Positions 34,492 through 47,365 of a stretch of 64,000 nt of DNA are shown piece by piece. Where the stretch lies: assembly GCA_004026145.2 (NCBI GenBank), contig CP034992.1:4534931-4598930 (forward strand), in the 5' to 3' direction. Every line of letters starts with the position of its first letter. The stretch's first letter is position 1. A program made the position numbers and the translations under genes. The DNA is from Takifugu bimaculatus. Its lineage: Eukaryota; Chordata; Actinopteri; Tetraodontiformes; Tetraodontidae. The notes under the pieces are model-generated. The model was not told the DNA's origin, did not search any database, and saw only the letters and a list, made by a program, of their open reading frames with translations.

Positions 34492-35335
34492 TCCACACAG
34501 GTGAACTGAGGACCTGTGTTTAGCTAAAATATTCCTTCCAATATTGCTTCTGTCTGACCTTATGTGACCCCTGATGAAGTGGCGAGTGAATAAGCATCCC
34601 CAACATACACATGTTAATTTTTTTTCTTCAGGAGCCATTTTCAGTGCAGCAGAGATGTTTTTGTGACCAATGATGCTCTCATGTAGCGAAACAGCCCCAT
34701 ACCACAGAATTGCATTTTTATACAATGCTATTTATGTGCGCATAAGCGCGCTCCATAAATTCAGGCCGAATGGTCGAGCCTGTGAGTTGTAGAAGTAATA
34801 ATTATGATAGTGTGTAATTTTGTGTGCGTAACCACAGGTTCTGAGGTTAGAAAAGAGGGGAAATAATCCCGCAGTCTTGTAGGCTGAGGCTGCTGTCGAA
34901 TAACAGCCTATTCAGGCTTATATCTGATTTCTAATCCATATATTCCGCTGGCTGCTCAGCCCCTTTTCCTCGAGACACTTTCCCATCCAATTTTCTCTCT
35001 TTCCCGCCATCCTCTCCTCACCACCCCACTGCCCCTCGCTGTTCAGTTTAGGTTCGGGGATGGAAAGCTTCATAAACAATTTTCTCTCCTCGCTGTTGAG
35101 CCACTTTTACCCCGGCACTGTGTGAACGCCATGCCAATTTCCTGAATCCATACTTCACAGCCCTCCCCACCCCCACTTTCTTCCTTTCTCCCTCCTCACT
35201 TGCTCTGTCCATCGAAACAATGCCCATGTCAGGACAATTATACCCACCCCCTGCCACACACACTAACTCGCTGTGTTTACCACTGAAGGGCTTGTGGCAG
35301 CAAAGCAATTTCCTCCTGATGTGAATGCTGTATTT

Positions 35336-35339
<4 letters not shown>
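34492..35339. other. Unique non-coding DNA, nothing recognised
   Basis: No gene, RNA or repeat family recognised. Confidence 0.55.

Positions 35340-35397
<58 letters not shown>
35340..35397 (+). repeat. (TC)29 microsatellite
   Basis: Fifty-eight bases of perfect TC. The longest uninterrupted homopyrimidine mirror repeat in the window, with triplex potential. Confidence 0.97.
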
Positions 35398-35401
<4 letters not shown>

Positions 35402-36736
35402 TCATAGCCTCTCATGGCTTCCCCAGCCCTGCAGACATCTGATCTCATAAGCGATATATCTGCTGTTATAACCACTGGCACCTTCTTGCATCTGGCCACC
35501 AGCTCTGCCAGTGCTGGTTATTTCTGCTGGGAGGTGACGGAAACGCGACAGGCACAGCGGCGGCATAAAACCCAGTGGCTCCGGGCTCTCTGTATGTTCA
35601 CATTACACCCGAACCCGGGGGCTCTACCAGATCCACACTTTGTCTTTTCGCCACGTGCACGTGGCCGCCGTGGCCTTCGAAATCTCCTCTGTGCCTCCAC
35701 AGCAGCACCTTTACTGCACGCTCCAGTAATCCTTTTGACCTTGAAGAAATATGTGTGCGTGCATGCGTACACTTTCATATGGTTATTAGGTTATTGAAGC
35801 TAAAGCTTTTTCCATCTTACCTCCAACAGCTTCCTGCAGTTTACATGGGATTTACAGTATGATGGATTCGTGTGGTTCTGGCACAGGAACAGACAGTCAG
35901 AAGTGGCATCATGTGATTTTGGTTATGTTCTGCTGATTGGTTCCTCCTGGTGAGAGTCCAAACATTCCTGTTTCTTCTTTCAGTTCACTGATGTATTTTG
36001 ATGAGCGAGCACTGGTGCACGTGTAGATAGCGAAACTGAAACAAAAGGAAAAGCTTCCAGGCAGGGCTGCTTTTAAACAGGTCTGTTTACGTGGTGAAAC
36101 ACCAGGCGGCCGGCGCTGCACTGAGATCCAGAAAATTGAGCTGGATAAATAAAGAGCAGCTTGTTGAAAGAGGATTGAAAAAGAAGCATCTCCACCACAG
36201 CAAAACACCTGATGATGTCTGACCTGTGGGACTTTTTTATTATTTTCTCAGGATTTTGAAAAACCTCTGCACATTTTGATCAAAATTACCCAGGAAAAAT
36301 AACCCTAAGGGGGGCAGATTCCCCAGCGTTATAGAGGGACGGGGCTTTTCACTGAAAGCCCACAGACTTCTACACGTCCAGCCTCTTTTGAGCGTCTTTG
36401 CCTAGGAAGAAAAGCTGTGGAGCAAAAGCTGACAAGCTGGCTGAGCCAACAAACGTGTGAGAACCAGTCGCTGTAGTTTAAACCGTACTACTTCCCTCTA
36501 TGTCATCAGCCTGATTAAAATAAATTCCCAGGAACTTTGAGGTGGGGTGGGAATGTAAACCACACACCTCCAGGGATTTCAGCTAATAACGGTGGGAATG
36601 TTGCTGGAAAAGATGTCCTTATGATGTCCTCTACTGAGACCATCATTACTGAAGAATCAGAGTTAATGTTGAAAACAACATTTAAATGAAATCATCCTCC
36701 AACACATCCTATTATTGTCTCATAATTTTGTATTTC
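35398..36736. other. Unique non-coding DNA, nothing recognised
   Basis: A 127-codon plus-strand frame starts just after the TC tract (35414) but overlaps frames in two other phases and shows no domain. Confidence 0.5.
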
Positions 36737-36750
36737 TTTTTTTTTTTTTT
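36737..36750 (+). repeat. Poly-T run, 14 T
   Basis: Fourteen T without an adjoining repeat body on either side that would mark it as a retroposon tail. Confidence 0.92.
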
Positions 36751-38400
36751 ACATCAGTTCAGTAGCCTTTATTTCATACCTGCAAATAGTAAATCTAAAC
36801 CGAGCGGGTGAGGGGAGGAGGGGGTAACAATCTAATCTCACACACGGTGGCTGTGAACACTGTGTGTACACGCCTAAGCTTGTGGTCTGCAAATGAGTTT
36901 GATCTCGGCTGACAGCTCTCGAGAATTCCTCACGCTCGGGTCACAGGCATTTTCCTGAAGGCTCTCCCAGGCGGCATCAGGATATATTTATGATTCACCC
37001 TCTAACCACCACCCCCCCAGTCCGCCACAGTCGTATTGACAGCTTGGACTCGAGCATATGTTGATGCAACTTTCAGCAAACGCTATCTCGGTTTCATCAG
37101 GGAGGTGTCAGCGGGGGACCCGGCCATCACGGCACGTCCTGTAGAGGATTAACGCAGGAGCTCTGATCTCCAGGGTGGCTGAACGTTGGTGGAGGAACAC
37201 AAGAGAAGCCCATCACCTTCTGGGTGGGGATGTGAGGGAGATTATCGGAGTGAAAGAATCGACCCAAAGTTTTTGTCTCAGGTCTAATTCTACCTGAGCT
37301 GCTTACAGACCCAGACGGCACCAAGAATGGGATGAAGATTGGACGGAGGAGGGATAATGGGATGTGATAATGGGATGAGCAGAAACAGAGAAGGGTACTG
37401 GGAGATGAAAGGTGAAGGATATGAAACTGGAATCCTCATTAGACAATGGGCTGACCGGACATAAATAGTTTCCAATGTGTGCCTGATGGTTGGTTGCGCT
37501 CCTGCACTCTAACTTTGTTCATCACGTTCATAAAATACCATAAAATGAGAGAATATATCAGAGCCAGAACTCAGCAGAGGCCCCTTTCCTTCAGCTCAAT
37601 GTCACTGGACTTCCTTTTATTGCCATTCTTGTCATACATGTGCACAGCAATGGTTGCTCTCACAAATATTGCTGCTTTTCAAATGGCTCATTTTTACATT
37701 TCCTCACCTTAAAAAGGGCAAAATGGTGCAAAGTAAATCAACACGCCCAGTTAAAAGGCTTCGATTCTACTCATACAGATGAGGGTGTTTTCTTTTTATA
37801 GTGTTTGGATAAAATAGCTGCTGGAAACCTCAGGACAGGAGCATCAGCACCCGTTTTGTGTAGAACTTTCTGAGATGACCGAATATCCATCTGATTAAAA
37901 CTGAATTGTCCTGTGTGCAGAGGGACAGATGGACCTGCTCCTGCCAACTGTTGCCACCACGGTGCTGCAGGCACTGCCAGCGTTCCCACCTCATAAATGT
38001 CACCAAACTTAAAAATCTTAGAATCTTCCAGAGGGACTTGAGCCACAGACCTTCGTTGCGCTACCACATCTTTTTTGGTGCCGCCTGGGATTGAAAAGTG
38101 TCCCTTCCCAATCGAGTCATAATCAGTCTAATTGGATGATTTACTGTTTATATTTACTCGTTTGAGAGCTGCTTTTAAGGAAATGATGAGAATGCTTAAA
38201 ACGGCAAAGACGGAAGAGCAGAAAATGTCATTACTTCCTTTGGAGCTGCTCAGTATTATTTCTAATCATTTTCCTTTCAAATCCATCACCGCTGCGGGAA
38301 GTTCCTCCTCTTCTGTAACGCTCGGCCCGCGTCCTCTCTCCCCAAGTGAATGAGAACTTTCAGAAATTAATTACGGAGAAACCGTCTTCATCGCATCGCC
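36751..38400. other. Unique non-coding DNA, nothing recognised
   Basis: Includes a GATGGGATAATGGGAT-type patch at 37325-37380 that is weakly repetitive. No gene recognised. Confidence 0.5.
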
Positions 38401-41279
38401 ATTATGGGGGCGGGGGGGCTCCTGTGGAGAGCAGCCCTCTGACACACTTAGCCACAGTCCTGCTTTAATTGTGCAGAAAATGTGATTTGTGCCCCCTCTT
38501 TACTTTCCAGGAAAAAAGGGGGTGTTTTTGCGGGTGGGTGAGGGGCTCCGGTCGCATGAGCGGATTTGCTATTCAACCTTTTAGACAGCGTTTTTGTGTG
38601 CGTGTCTCTGAAAAATGTGATTTCCTATCGCTAAAATCATTCTTCTGAATGCTGCTTATACCTGTTTTACTGCACATGGATTTAGACAAACAGAACATGC
38701 ACACAAATCTGCGCACAAACAGCCAAACGTGAGCAGCATTTCATCCGGGAGTTGGAGTAAGTGATTGGTGAGAAAGGGGAGTAATGGAGAGACCGAAAGG
38801 ATGGTGCGAGCCTTGAAACATCTTGAGGGAGGCAGAGTGTAAAGAGAGGGGGGAGCGAGGGCCAGACGTATTGGCAGAGGATGAGAGGATCGGCGGGCTG
38901 GGGCGGGCTGGGGCGCAGGAGTGGGAGAGGGAAAGAGACTGATAGGCGAGAGGAAGAAATCCCGAACACATAGCCCTCACCTGGATATGGTGCTCCGGAG
39001 CGCCGCTCAAAAACTGCTGATGTGACATGAAGAGCGAGAGCTAGCTTTTCAGCGCCGAGAAAAGTGCTTACTGGCTCTTCTTTTAAGAGAAAAAGGCTGG
39101 AGGTACGCGCCTCACATATCCTCTTTGTTTGGAGACTTTGCAGTGGCCAGCACTTTCTATCTCTCCCTATCTGGTCTCCATTTATTCTTCATTTTCTTAT
39201 TCATTCCATTTGTTCTTCCCCTCAACTCTTTCCCGGGACACAGTTGTACGCCAATTTTGGATCAGCTGGTTCCAGAATAATCCCAAACAGAGCAGATTTG
39301 GCTAAATATCAGCGCTGTTCCTTGTATGAAGCATGTTTCACTGTATAGGAGTGAGATATTGTTGCATCTGCGGCTTAGACAGCCTTAGAAATTCTGTTGT
39401 AAATGTTGGGAATTCTGCTTTTAAATGGTTTCACCAGTTTCGGTGTCGATACCGCGGAGGCTGAGGAACATTTGTCAGAATTCCAGCCACATTCAGGTGG
39501 CAGCATTTTGTTTTCTGCAGGACAGATTGATGATATTCGCAAATAAGCGACACCGCGGCACCAGAAATGGAGCTAAAGCGGTATTTCAAGAGAGGAGGCT
39601 CCAGCAATGGGTCTTGGAAAAAGACAATAAGCCATGTATATTTCCAGAGATGTTGAAAACGCCGTCGTGTTGTTGTTTCCATCATAAATCCCAAAGAAAT
39701 GTTAGAACAAACAACACCTAAAAGCTTTTTATTTTAATGCTAAATGTGAAAAAGGAAATGCATGAAATAAATTAGGGATCCATGCTTGCCTTGCCAAGGA
39801 ACGCTAACAGTATTATATGTAAAGAATTCTGGGGCAAAAAAATAAAAGATCAGTATTTGTTTTTTTCCATTCATAGAGATTAAAACCGTCCAATCAATGG
39901 CAAAGATTTGGGTGGATTAAGTGTTGGTTTTGGCACAAGGCAAAATAATATCAGTTGCATAAGTACAAAGGATTTATCCCATCTCAAGGTTTGTCTTTCC
40001 GTCCTTAAACCTCTGCGCTTTTGTAATCACTCTTTCTAAACCATCTTAATCTCTTAATTCACTTGTATCATTCCAATGGCTATTTCTTTCCACCAGCGGC
40101 GCTTTAGAGCTCCTAATCCTCTAAACTACAGCAGATTTTCTGACCGGCACTAACTCCAGCACGCATTAAGAGACATAACCAAAATATATGTTCACCAGGG
40201 GTGGATAACAGCTCTCACCGGAGGGGACATTAACCTGGCTTTAGGTCTTGGGGTCAGTAAATCTCCTCTAGGATTCAGCGAGTACGCGATCCCATTCTTG
40301 TTGAGACGACCCATAACGTCCCAGTGGATGTAATGGCTGACGTGGCATCATTAGCATGAGTACATTTTTGGTGTTACTGGAGGACAAGTATGAGAAAACG
40401 TACAGGAGGAGAGACCTTAAAGGAACCGGAGCAGAAATAACAAAGATCCTGGCCTCCTTTAGCTGTATCCTTTAGGGAAATCAATGGGTTTCCTGTACAT
40501 TCTAATATTATATGTCCTAAGTACAGGGGGTACCTGAACACATCACGTGAAACAAAATGTGAAATATGACATAAATAACAAGGACTAAGAAATAACAAAA
40601 TATGAAAATCCAGGTATATTTGTCCTGCACATGTACAAAGACGCTGAAAAATCAGACCGTAATAGCTAAAAGGTTCTCCACTGTATCAGCATGCTAACCT
40701 GCTACACTTGGCTGGGGGAGTAAACATGGTAGAAAGCTACAATTAGATGCTGAACAGGACTGAAAGGCTGTTTCTTATCCTGTCCCACAGAAGAAGTTGG
40801 TCAAAAGGGTCCAGGAGCTGAGCTTCTAAATTCGTGGAGATATGGAAGATATAAAATAAGTTTGCTAAAGAACTGTTCTCATTAGTGGAATTTTGTCTGT
40901 GTTTGACCATGGAATAATGGGCTACGGTGTCCCGAGAAGAAAGAAAGGAAGGATAGATAAATACCTCCATCATTCATTTCTCAGAAGGCCGTTGACGTCT
41001 CCCCTCCACAGGACCCACTCGCGCACACCCACCCTCCTTTTATCTAAAAAAGAGAAAAGAAGAGAAAATGTTTCGCAGCCTCTCCCTGACAGCCAAAATA
41101 AATTGCACTTACAAGATCCAAATTACATTGTTTAACCTCAAAATGATTGGTCCGGGCCCCTCTCCCGGGGCCTGATCGGTTTGTGATGTATGGCTTTAGT
41201 TTACTGCAGAACTGCAAATCCCACAGTATTGTGCACCCCCGCCCCGCCCCGCGCACGCAGCAATGGAGCCAAAGGACAT
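38401..41279. other. Unique non-coding DNA; short 10-bp tandem at 38891-38915
   Basis: A GGGCTGGGGC unit is present twice near 38894-38913. The rest is AT-rich unique DNA (39720-40000 notably so). No gene, RNA or dispersed repeat recognised. Confidence 0.5.
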
Positions 41280-41400
41280 TTAATGTTTCGTAAGCCCCTT
41301 TTTTGCACTCGGCTTTAATTTGGGAATATGAAGCCGCACGTTTTGAAAGAGGGAATTATTAGCTGGTGATAATCTCCCTCCCTCCCCTGCCCTTGTTTAC
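41280..41400. promoter_or_regulatory. Candidate conserved non-coding block
   Basis: GGCTTTAATTTGGG and GGGAATTATTAGCTGG in unique low-CpG sequence, then a pyrimidine-rich edge. Weak support. Confidence 0.25.
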
Positions 41401-42140
41401 TGCACAGCCCTCCTCCTCAGCCCAGCATCCTCAATCCCAAACTGAATGAAAGAGGAAGGGGAATGACAGTGAGGGGGCAGAGGAGGAAGAGAGAGAAAGA
41501 GGAGTGAAATTTGTCTACTTGTTTGTTGTGTGCCGCGTTGTGCTGTGAGCATGTAATAAGGCTCAAAATGCCACCGGTTCAAACAATCACCCACAGGCGC
41601 CGTTTGAACGTGGGCATGGGCGTAGTGGCATGTGTGCGCCTTGATGAGATTTGCACATAATTTCGGGGGATTAAGAAACCCAAATCATTCTGCTGTTCCG
41701 TGCATGGATTTCTTTTTTTTTCTTTTTTTTTTTTTTAGGGCTAAGTGTACGTAAACAGATAAATTGCTTTTGAAAAGCTTAAATCTAATATGATGGATGT
41801 CTTTTGCAATGGATGCTGAGATTGACCAATAAACACACTGATGGGGAAGACCGCAGCAATATCCCAGCGTAATGATAACAATACGCAAAGAGCGGCGGGA
41901 TCTGTCAGCCCGCCTCCCATCGTCGTGGAAGTCCACGGTTTTAATCATTTTGTCCTATCCAGCCCTTCCTGTCGGCTGGCCCAGTGGTGGTATCTCCGCG
42001 CGTTATGGGAGGCACCATCTGGAAGAGCGAAATATTAATGGCAAACGCAGATCTCAGCAGGTCTTGCTGTTCTAATCAGCCAGCTTTCAGTTTCACACTG
42101 CTCCTAGTTTCCAGGGAGGGTGGAGGGGTGTGGCTAGTGC
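41401..42140. other. Unique DNA; T-rich tract at 41713-41736
   Basis: T9-C-T14 at 41713-41736. The remainder is unique sequence with nothing recognised. Confidence 0.5.
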
Positions 42141-42156
42141 GTGTGAGCGTGCACGT

Positions 42157-42177
42157 GGGTGGGTGGGGGCGGGGGGG
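42157..42177 (+). other. Canonical G-quadruplex motif
   Basis: The pattern is G3-T-G3-T-G5-C-G7. All three loops can be one base long, which is the arrangement known to give very stable parallel quadruplexes. More G runs (GGTAGGGG) follow at once. Confidence 0.85.
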
Positions 42178-42224
42178 TTGGTAGGGGTAGCATGTGTGCT
42201 AAAGCACGATTGATGCTTTGTGTG

Positions 42225-42335
42225 GTGGCTGAATACAAATGAAGGATTTGTCAAACTGCAATATTTGGGTCCCGGTAGATTAGCATACGGCACCAGGCTA
42301 ATTATGCACACGCCTGATTGAACAGAGTCAAAAGA
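42225..42335. promoter_or_regulatory. Candidate conserved non-coding block
   Basis: GGTAGATTAGCATACGG, CAGGCTAATTATGCAC and a TGATTGAACAG word lie in about 60 bp. The TAATTA/TTAGCAT pairing is enhancer-like. Confidence 0.35.
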
Positions 42336-43691
42336 AGGGGAATGTGTAAACTTGTGGCTGCCGCAGTCTTCGATTTCCATAGAAATGGCATAGGTGACAC
42401 GTGCAAACAGGGAGAAGGCACGCGGCCCCGCGCGCGCTCCACATGCAAATACACGCACGCGCAAACAGCGGCCGAAACCATCTGCACGTGCACGCGAGCC
42501 GCCAAACCTTTTGGTTTACAGCAACGAAGCAGAAAGATCAAAGTAAGACATCGTTTAAAAGACGTCACTCCTTTGAATTATGAATTATATATTTCTATTT
42601 TGTAAAATCGTCCGTCTGCCACATCTGTGGGATAAAGGTGCTGTTGGCTCTGGAGGTCATAGCTACTGTAGTCAGGGGTGGGGTTTATTCACCCCCCCTG
42701 GTCAGGGCTCAATCATTCCCTGTGGGAGAGTAATAGCCCATTCTGTTGCTCTTTTCATTGTGTTCACACTCATTTTGATTGTTTCCTTTTGTCATTATTC
42801 CTGCAGAATTAAACACAGCATGAAATAAATGCCACCGGCACTTCTATTATGTGTTATTGTCACATTTCAGCACGTGCGCTCACTCTTTCTGCAATCATCA
42901 TAAAGGTTTGCCTTGTATATTAATTCCCCCTCCCCCCTTATCCTTTTTCATCTTTGTGCTTCGTTTTTATTTGGGCTTCAAAAGAAAGTTTTTTTTTTTC
43001 CAAGTTTCCTCCTTCTGAGTTTGTAGTTGCAGGTGGAAACGTATCCTGTGCAAATGGAAGTATAGCATTTACATAAGAAACTTGCAGAGAAAAGGCGCTG
43101 GGCTCGTTTAAGTTATGTAAATTTCACTGACATTTGTTCTTTTTCCAAGTGTTTGTACTCCCAACCGCCCCTCTTTTATATCCTGGCCTTTTATGGCATG
43201 TGCAATCGTTTCAGGCTCCGCTGAAACACAATATAGAAGTATTGATTATTTGAAGGTATGCTGCTCTCACTTTTCTGCTATTTAAAGTTGCAGAAATCTT
43301 GGAGCGCATTCAATTTTTATTCAAATGCCTTATCAGCGGTGACATTTTCCCTCAAAGCGCTTTTCTCTCCCTGCCAATTCTCTCTCCTTCCTATCCGATT
43401 CGCCCAGTTCCGCCTAAACGACTGGCTTGTAAACGGCCTCGGTCTTCCCCTTTGCACAGAACAGACAGCTCTGCCTCCGTCTTTAGGAGGAACAGCAGCT
43501 GTTTAAATGGAAGGTTGTCCAATTATCACTGTACTGGAGGCAGATTCCTGCACATCGATACCGGGATCAATCAGGAGTTAAAGCGTTGACATCCACGGCC
43601 GCCATCACTGCCTGGATTAGTTGGTGACGGAGGGGAAGAGGGAGGAGCTTCACCTGTGTATTTATTTCATTAATGTCCATTCTATGGCCAG
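42336..43691. other. Unique DNA with one POU octamer
   Basis: CpG-dense GCGCGC-rich DNA at 42419-42510 contains ATGCAAAT at 42443-42450 and GCACGTGCACG. Elsewhere AT-rich and pyrimidine-rich; no gene recognised. Confidence 0.5.
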
Positions 43692-43716
43692 CGGATGTCC
43701 CACGGATGTCCCACGG
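43692..43716 (+). repeat. 11-bp tandem repeat, 2.3 copies
   Basis: CGGATGTCCCA is present twice in perfect tandem and begins a third time. Confidence 0.9.
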
Positions 43717-44013
43717 TCCGGAGTAGGACCTCGATGTCCTCGGAACCGAAAGTTTCGCCCAAGTTTTATGGACGGGATATTAAACATAAAATAAGATACG
43801 ACTCTGGAATGGAGCTCAGGTGCAGCGGAGCCCTCCCCTCTTCACCTCAGCTATCTGGGAGACGTTGATGTTGTCAGACAGTGTCTGTCTTCCCGTGTCC
43901 TTCGTCTGAAGAGGTTATCCTGCAGAATGAGAGAGGACGGTTGCAGTAAAGAAACACTATTTGCTGCTTCACCCTCATATGGTCTGTGCCACCTGTCCCC
44001 AGAGGAAAACTGC

Positions 44014-44014
<1 letters not shown>
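43717..44014. other. Unique spacer, nothing recognised
   Basis: No gene or repeat family recognised. Confidence 0.5.

Positions 44015-44070
<56 letters not shown>
44015..44070 (+). repeat. (TG)28 microsatellite
   Basis: Twenty-eight perfect TG units. The frames through it translate as Cys-Val or His-Thr runs and are not genes. Confidence 0.97.
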
Positions 44071-44072
<2 letters not shown>

Positions 44073-44642
44073 GGCACTACCTGGTGAATGAAGCAGGTGG
44101 TGGCCCTCATGTAGGAAATGTCTACACCAATCAACAGCCTCTCCTTCAACCTTGGGCTCCGGGGTCCTGCCCAAGTTTCATTCACCTTGTTTACAAAGCG
44201 AAAAAGAACGGGGGGGGGTCGATGCCCAGCTTTATTTACTCTCTCGAGGAACGCCATCGCCCCTCGCAAATCTTCCCAGAATAACTGAGGGGAATCACTC
44301 AGATCGGGAGGAAGAGACCACGGCGTGGTCTCCATCTTCTGGAGGTACGCTGTTCTTCTGGGGCCCGTTAAGCGATGCTCTGTGGCCCCGCACAGGACCC
44401 CGAACTGCTGATCGACTGCAGCTGCCTCGCATCCTCGTCTCTAAATAAAAGGAACGGGACGCCTTCATCTGTCACGAGTTTGGCAGTAATTTAATTTTAA
44501 TGATCTTAAGAATCTTTTTATAGTTTTGATTTGCTCTGCAGCTGCGCGCGCTGGCTCCGCTCCCAACGCGCTCGCGTGACGGTCTCGGATCAGCGTCTGT
44601 CACCTCCACTCCACGTCCTGTCGCATCACTAAAAACCAAACT
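44071..44642. other. Unique non-coding DNA, nothing recognised
   Basis: No gene, RNA or dispersed repeat recognised; a CpG-rich patch lies at 44540-44590. Confidence 0.5.
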
Positions 44643-44656
44643 GGGGGGGGGGGGGG
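44643..44656 (+). repeat. Poly-G run, 14 G
   Basis: Fourteen uninterrupted G; a complementary C20 run lies 140 bp downstream. Confidence 0.95.
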
Positions 44657-44796
44657 TGCAGTTGCACCTGCACATCACTGGGGTTTATCTGTCTCACAGG
44701 TGAAGACGACATCAGGAGTTGGTGAGTAAAGAAGTTCTGTCATTAACAAAAAAAAGGTTAACGCAAAGAAAAGCCCTATGTGTGCGATTTCAATTA

Positions 44797-44816
44797 CCCC
44801 CCCCCCCCCCCCCCCC
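44797..44816 (+). repeat. Poly-C run, 20 C
   Basis: Twenty uninterrupted C. With the upstream G14 run it could form an inverted G/C pairing or separate quadruplexes on opposite strands. Confidence 0.95.
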
Positions 44817-45895
44817 TCCACCTACGTTTCTTTAATAGAGGTCTTCAATTAATTTCAGAGAGGTTTTCTCCCATTTTTCTCTCCGCTTCCTCGTTTTCAT
44901 TAAACGTCCCTGTTGGAGCTCAGCAAACTGTGTATTACATTAGCCGGTCAGCACACAGAGGAAGGGGGGGGGACGTGGGTCCATGTTTTATTACAAGCCG
45001 TGTCTTTGAGATGCAATGTAAATCAGCGGGTCAGTGAGGTCAGCAGAACACATTAATTCAGCGCCGCGGATGGAACGATGAGAGGAGCCTTGCCTCCAAG
45101 GCTGCGTTCCACTGGCCCTTCCTCATCACATGCAATCACATCTAACACCCAACAAGGACCTTTTTAAATTATATATCGTTAACATGAAATTAATCTCAAC
45201 TGTGGTGACAGCACACATCTGTTTTTCTTGGGTATTTATAAGATATATCTTATTAAGAGGTTCCATCTCGGCGGATGGTTGAAAATAATAATTAAACGGG
45301 GACATTCTTGAGGTTTTAACGTGCAGGAGCCGAATTGTTCTTCTCCAATTTTGATAATTACAGTGTTTATCTGAGACAATTAGTCGACTTTAAGATTAGA
45401 TTTCGGCAAAAACAGAAGCCAGTCAGAGAGCTCTTCAGAGGGCTCCTGCGGTGATAACAGGAGGAGGACTTTGAAGAGGCGCAGGAATTTGTTAGAAGAG
45501 AAAAATGGCAGGAGAACAGAGGCAGGAGGCGTGGCTTCAAAGCCCACAGTGAACCTGGGGTCCAACCACGACCACTACTGGGCACAAATGAAGCTGCAGC
45601 ACCTTTTGTGTCACACCTGTTCATCAGCAGAGCGATCGACAGGTTTATTCCCCAAACGAGACACATTTGTGCGCTTTTCTCTGCAGTCCTGAAACCAAAG
45701 AGGTGATTCACGTCCCCCGCTTGTGCCAAACTCAGCCAGCATCCGACAAAATCCCGTTATTCTATTCATCAGAATCGTCGCTTTTAACTCGATACAAGAT
45801 TCTCATATCTGATGCTTCACAATTCAAATCGGCATTTGAAGGAAGAGATTTTGTGTTGAATGAATTTCACTACGTGTGAAAAGTTTCGGAAACAA
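44817..45895. other. Unique non-coding DNA, nothing recognised
   Basis: Contains a G9 run at 44964-44972. AT-rich segments at 45160-45370 show no family signature. Confidence 0.5.
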
Positions 45896-46265
45896 AGCTC
45901 AAAGTGCTAATTGCAATATCCCCCAAAATTTTAATTACTCAAATCAAATCATCCATAGCCTCATTATTTCTGCAGATTTCACACAGACAGCTGGCTGCAG
46001 CTGCTCGTCACTGCTGTCTCCTGTTCGGCTCCACGGAAATGTCTTTGACGACAGTGTTCTGCAACCTTTGCTCGCGTTCGTCCGCCATCTGACGGGCGCT
46101 TTGGCGGGGAACGGGTGGCTGGGGGAGCGCGAGCCAAGCTTCCTAATCACCCACTGCTACAGTCAGTCCAGAGCCCTCTCAGCAGAAGCCCCCTTTGGGC
46201 CGCTTCCTCCGGTGCCAGGTCTCCTCTGAGTGAACTCTTTAATTAATAATCAAGCTAATTAGACT
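45896..46265. promoter_or_regulatory. Candidate conserved non-coding block
   Basis: GTGCTAATTGCAATATCC, AAATTTTAATTACTC at the left and TTAATTAATAATCAAGC with GCTAATTAGAC at the right edge. The homeodomain-type words sit at both ends of unique sequence. Confidence 0.35.
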
Positions 46266-46287
46266 GAGGTCCCCCATTGTGCACCAA

Positions 46288-46322
46288 TGTGTGTGTGTGT
46301 GTGTGTGCGTGTGTGTGTGTGT
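46288..46322 (+). repeat. (TG)n microsatellite, 35 bp
   Basis: TG units with one GTGCGT interruption. Confidence 0.95.
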
Positions 46323-47204
46323 TACAGAGGGAAAGCCATTTGGTTATGACAGTAAAACTCAATGGCGCTCTAGTGGCAGCTACGTGTACCTAATACTAAC
46401 CTGCACACTCCAGATACACTTCCTGTATTGCGTAATCATCAGGACAAATACAGCTAAAAGGAGCAGGACGTAAGTATTTCCTTACCTTCGCTCAGCTTCA
46501 TCACGATTCCATCGAGATGTCGGCAACTCTGCACCATTTAGACAAATTAAATTCATTTTCTTTCCCATCCGAAGCTCCCTTCCTCCCCCGCTGCCACCCC
46601 TTCCCTCGCTCTCGCCACCAGCCTGGGCCTGAACGTCTGGCAGGGGAGGCGGCTGGAGCTGGGGGCCAGTTCTCTATATTAGATGTCAGGCCTCAGATAG
46701 GGACTCGCGCCTGTGGGTAAACACCCTGACAGCTTGTACCGAGGATATTTTGTCGGCCAGATTGAGCCGCCATTGCTTTTTGAAAGGAGACAAAATAATC
46801 ACATCGTAATTTATCTGATGTCATAGAACAGAAGTTAATGTAAACAACAAAATCTGGTCCTTTTTTAAAAAAAAGAGCTTTAGCCTGTTTCTTGACCGGT
46901 CTACACAGATAATGGTGGAGTTTCTTCACATTACTACAGAACAAATGATACGGCTGACCGGACATCTGGTCACTCTCCGTCCAATAAGCAGCATTAATAG
47001 ATGATGGAGATTGTGTGTGTTCACACTGTAAAATTAATTATGAGCAGTAAAGGTCCCGACGCCGAGGAACCGTCAGACGGAAAAGGCGAAGACCTTCGCG
47101 GGGCATCTCCTGCGTTTACGACCGTATTAAAAATCATGAGCTCAGGGGGTGTGTGCGCAAGACAAAGTGGGGGGGTGAGAAGGGGGGAGCACGCAGGATG
47201 ATTT
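46323..47204. other. Unique non-coding DNA, nothing recognised
   Basis: No gene or dispersed repeat recognised. Confidence 0.55.
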
Positions 47205-47345
47205 CTTGGATGCATGAGCTTTCAGTATGGCAAATTAAATTTGAATGCAAATGCGCCGGAATTTCTTGACAGTCGGTGATAAAAACCCTATTATGTTTAA
47301 TGATATGCTTTGCGAATGTGCACGGGTAGAGATTGGTCCGCAACT
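47205..47345. promoter_or_regulatory. Candidate enhancer block with POU octamer
   Basis: GGCAAATTAAATTTG is followed at once by ATGCAAAT (47245-47252), then TATGTTTAATGATATGC. A homeodomain-like and an exact POU site lie within 25 bp. Confidence 0.42.
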
Positions 47346-47365
47346 GGGGGGTTGGGGGGGGGCGG
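47346..47365 (+). other. G-rich quadruplex-prone segment
   Basis: G6-TT-G9-C-GG. Enough consecutive G for an intramolecular quadruplex with short loops. Confidence 0.65.
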
